This document shows, in pieces, positions 62,213-64,000 of a DNA stretch of 64,000 nt (within the stretch, counting starts at the first letter, position 1; each line of letters begins with the position of its first letter). The notes beneath the pieces were generated by a model, which was given only the letters and a program-made list of their open reading frames with translations, ran no database searches and was not told the origin of the DNA. This DNA comes from Lachnospiraceae bacterium (lineage in GTDB: Bacteria; Bacillota; Clostridia; Lachnospirales; Lachnospiraceae). The stretch covers positions 558,001-622,000 of the forward strand of contig JAJXRY010000002.1 of assembly GCA_021628825.1 (NCBI GenBank), given 5' to 3'. The translations under genes and the position numbers were made by a program.

Positions 62213-63239
62213 ATGAAAATCGTAGTGTTGGCAGGTGGAATCAGTACCGAAAGAGATGTCTCTTTAAGTTCAGGACGCGGCGTTTACAATGCACTGAAGG
62301 AAAGAGGACATCAGGTGATTCTGCTCGACGTGTTCTTAGGTTATGAAGGAGATCCGGGGAATATTTTCGAACTGGATCGTGACTGGGTAAAGGATGTGGC
62401 TCCGGTATCGGAGGTGGCGCCGGACATTGAGAAGATAAAAGCTTCCCGAAAGAAGCCTTCCAATATTTTATTCGGAGATCATGTGATTGAGATCTGCCAG
62501 ATGGCAGACATTGTCTTTATGGCGCTGCACGGAGACTGCGGAGAGAATGGCAAGGTGCAGGCAGTTTTCGATCTGTTTGGCATCAAATATACAGGAACCG
62601 ATTCCTTCAGCAGTGCGCTTGCGATGGATAAGTCCATCACCAAGCAGTTATTTCTGCAAAATGGCGTACCGACTCCGGCGAGTCATCTGTTAACGGGTAA
62701 GGACGATCCCTATAAGCCGGAATTTCCCTGCGTGGTAAAGGTGAGCGGCGGCGGCTCAAGCGTGGGCGTTTACATTGTACAGAACGAAAAGGAATATGCC
62801 GATGCAGTACAGGATGCATTCCGTTATGATGCAAAGGTTCTGGTAGAGCAGTACATCAAGGGCCGGGAATTCACCGACTGCGTTATTGAGGGTAAGCCTT
62901 ATCCGGTTGTTGAAATTGAACCGGTATCCGGATTTTATGATTATAAGAATAAATATCAGGCAGGCAGTACGATTGAAACCTGTCCTGCGAAGATCAGCGA
63001 CGAGCTGACGAAGAAAATACAGGATACCGCACTTAAGGCTTATCAGGTGCTTGGCATCAAGACCTATGCCCGTATGGATGTACTTATGGATGAAAATGGC
63101 GATGTCTACTGTCTCGAGGCCAATACGCTTCCAGGCATGACACCGACAAGCCTTATTCCGCAGGAGGCAGCCGCACTTGGAATCAGCTACGGCGAGCTGT
63201 GTGAAATGATTATAGAGATTTCTCTGAAAAAAATGGTGA
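62213..63239 (+). CDS. ddl: D-alanine--D-alanine ligase (3' frame break)
   Basis: ATP-grasp enzyme making the D-Ala-D-Ala dipeptide for peptidoglycan. MKIVVLAGGISTERDVSLSS, FMALHGDCGENGKVQAVFDL, YTGTDSFSSALAMDKSITKQ, VVKVSGGGSSVGVYIV, KVLVEQYIKGREFTDCVIEG and CLEANTLPGMTPTSLIPQEA are all family motifs. The open frame runs on to 63364, but one A too many in the 7-A run near 63230 hides the likely end (SLKKW, stop 63237-63239). About 342 residues. murF follows ten bases on. Confidence 0.94.
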
Positions 63240-63248
63240 GGAAAAATT

Positions 63249-64000
63249 ATGAAAAAAATTTGACTCTGAAAAAAATATGGCACAGGCCTGTAACGGAACG
63301 TTGGTATTACCGGAAGGGATGTCAAGCGAAGAACTGGAACACAAGGAAACCACGAGTGTTGTGATTGATTCCCGGAAGGTAACAAAGGACGGAATGTTTG
63401 TGGCAGTAAAGGGAGAGCGTCAGGACGGTCATTCCTTTATCCCGGCGGTAGCACAGGCGGGAGTACTTGGAGTGATCTGTGAAAGAGAGCCGGAAGGGTG
63501 TGAAATTCCCTATATTCTTGTGGAGGATTCCCTGACGGCATTCCGGAAGATCGCGGCCTTTTATCGTGAGCAGCTTTCCATTCCTGTTGTCGGAATTACC
63601 GGAAGCGTTGGTAAAACGAGTACCAAGGAATTCATTGCCTCTGTCCTGTCACAGAAATTTAAAGTATGCAAGACACAGAAGAATTTCAATAACGAAATCG
63701 GACTGCCGATGACCGTGCTGTCGATCCAGCCGGAGGACGAAGCAGCTGTTCTGGAAATGGGAATCAGTGATTTTGGTGAGATGACGCGGCTTACGGAGAT
63801 TGCAAAGCCGGATTACTGTGTCATCACCAATATCGGACAGTGCCACTTGGAAAACCTTGGAAGCCGTGAGGGCATTCTGAAGGCCAAGACCGAGATTTTC
63901 AAGTCGATGAATCCGGATGGCTGCGTTTTCTTAAACGGCGAGGATGATATGCTGGCAACGGTAAAGAAGCCGTGGAACAACGAGATTATCCGTTTTGGCA
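63249..64000 (+). CDS. murF: UDP-N-acetylmuramoyl-tripeptide--D-alanyl-D-alanine ligase, partial
   Basis: Adds D-Ala-D-Ala to the UDP-MurNAc tripeptide; substrate supply from ddl next door. Start ATG 63249 after GTGAGGA; after poly-A repair the N-terminus reads MKNLTLKNMAQACNGTL. Then SSVVIDSRKV-like TTSVVIDSRKVTKDGMFVAV, ATP loop GITGSVGKTSTKEFIASVL, KNFNNEIGLPMTVL, AVLEMGISDFGEM and VITNIGQCHLENLGSREGIL. Two 7-A runs (about 63252 and 63268) carry the errors. The gene continues past the window end. Confidence 0.92.

Overview
ORGANISM. The window reads as a chromosomal stretch of a spore-forming anaerobe of the family Lachnospiraceae (Clostridium cluster XIVa, Bacillota). This rests on the near-complete 16S gene, Firmicutes-style AGGAGG ribosome binding sites, an ileS T-box leader, the gene orders dnaX-ybaB-recR and rpsF-ssb-rpsR, a DUF5711/CvpA pair, and sporulation genes (spoVT, a SpoIIQ-like gene, both with sporulation-sigma-like promoters). 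I cannot name the genus.

SEQUENCE QUALITY. About half of the long genes are broken by one- or two-base indels, mostly in A, T or G runs. Essential genes (dnaX, rpsR, ileS, ddl, murF) are hit as often as accessory ones, and protein similarity resumes at once in another frame. I therefore treat these as sequencing or assembly errors. I report the reconstructed gene with outer coordinates and note each break.

LAYOUT. 1-2.8 kb: end of an FtsX-type ABC permease plus two ATPases. 2.8-9.7 kb: tRNA-Ser, then housekeeping genes (pfkA, dnaX, ybaB, recR, galM, DUF5711, CvpA). 9.7-15.7 kb: an rRNA operon in the unusual order 16S-5S-tRNA-Ile-23S, followed by tRNA-Asn, -Glu and -Cys. 15.8-19.0 kb: sirtuin, YdcF, DUF951, rpsF-ssb-rpsR. 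19.0-22.3 kb: a three-gene transposon (DUF6431 zinc protein, DDE transposase, AAA+ ATPase) inserted in a 129-bp tandem repeat, with a 6-bp target duplication. 22.4-27.9 kb: DUF4143 ATPase, MATE pump, spoVT, Na/Pi symporter. 27.9-33.5 kb: a complete oligopeptide ABC transporter. 33.9-39.8 kb: HelD, a GH31-N-like protein, a regular 51-bp inverted-site array, and an ADP-ribosylglycohydrolase. 39.9-51 kb: T-box plus ileS, glgP, polyphosphate:AMP phosphotransferase, thioesterase, aconitase-family hydratase. 51.2-55.7 kb: a TetR-controlled locus of three tandem secreted-protein paralogues. 55.8-58.3 kb: an orphan AbiEi antitoxin with a cut-off toxin gene, a DUF368 lipid-carrier translocase on the minus strand, and toxin/immunity-like debris. 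58.3-64 kb: a calcium-binding protein, SpoIIQ-like protein, degenerate GH9 lipoprotein, ddl and the start of murF.

MOST INTERESTING. The 51.2-55.7 kb locus has three secreted proteins with a constant signal peptide and constant Cys-containing C-terminal domain around completely different middle modules. It also has a duplicated TetR promoter/operator whose second copy drives a DNA-binding-domain-less mini-TetR, apparently made by deletion between ATTCCT repeats. Other notable items are the 51-bp periodic GGGTA/TACCC array at 37.7 kb, a sigma-G-like promoter inside the terminator hairpin that covers the spoVT ribosome binding site, and a small dispersed inverted-repeat element family.
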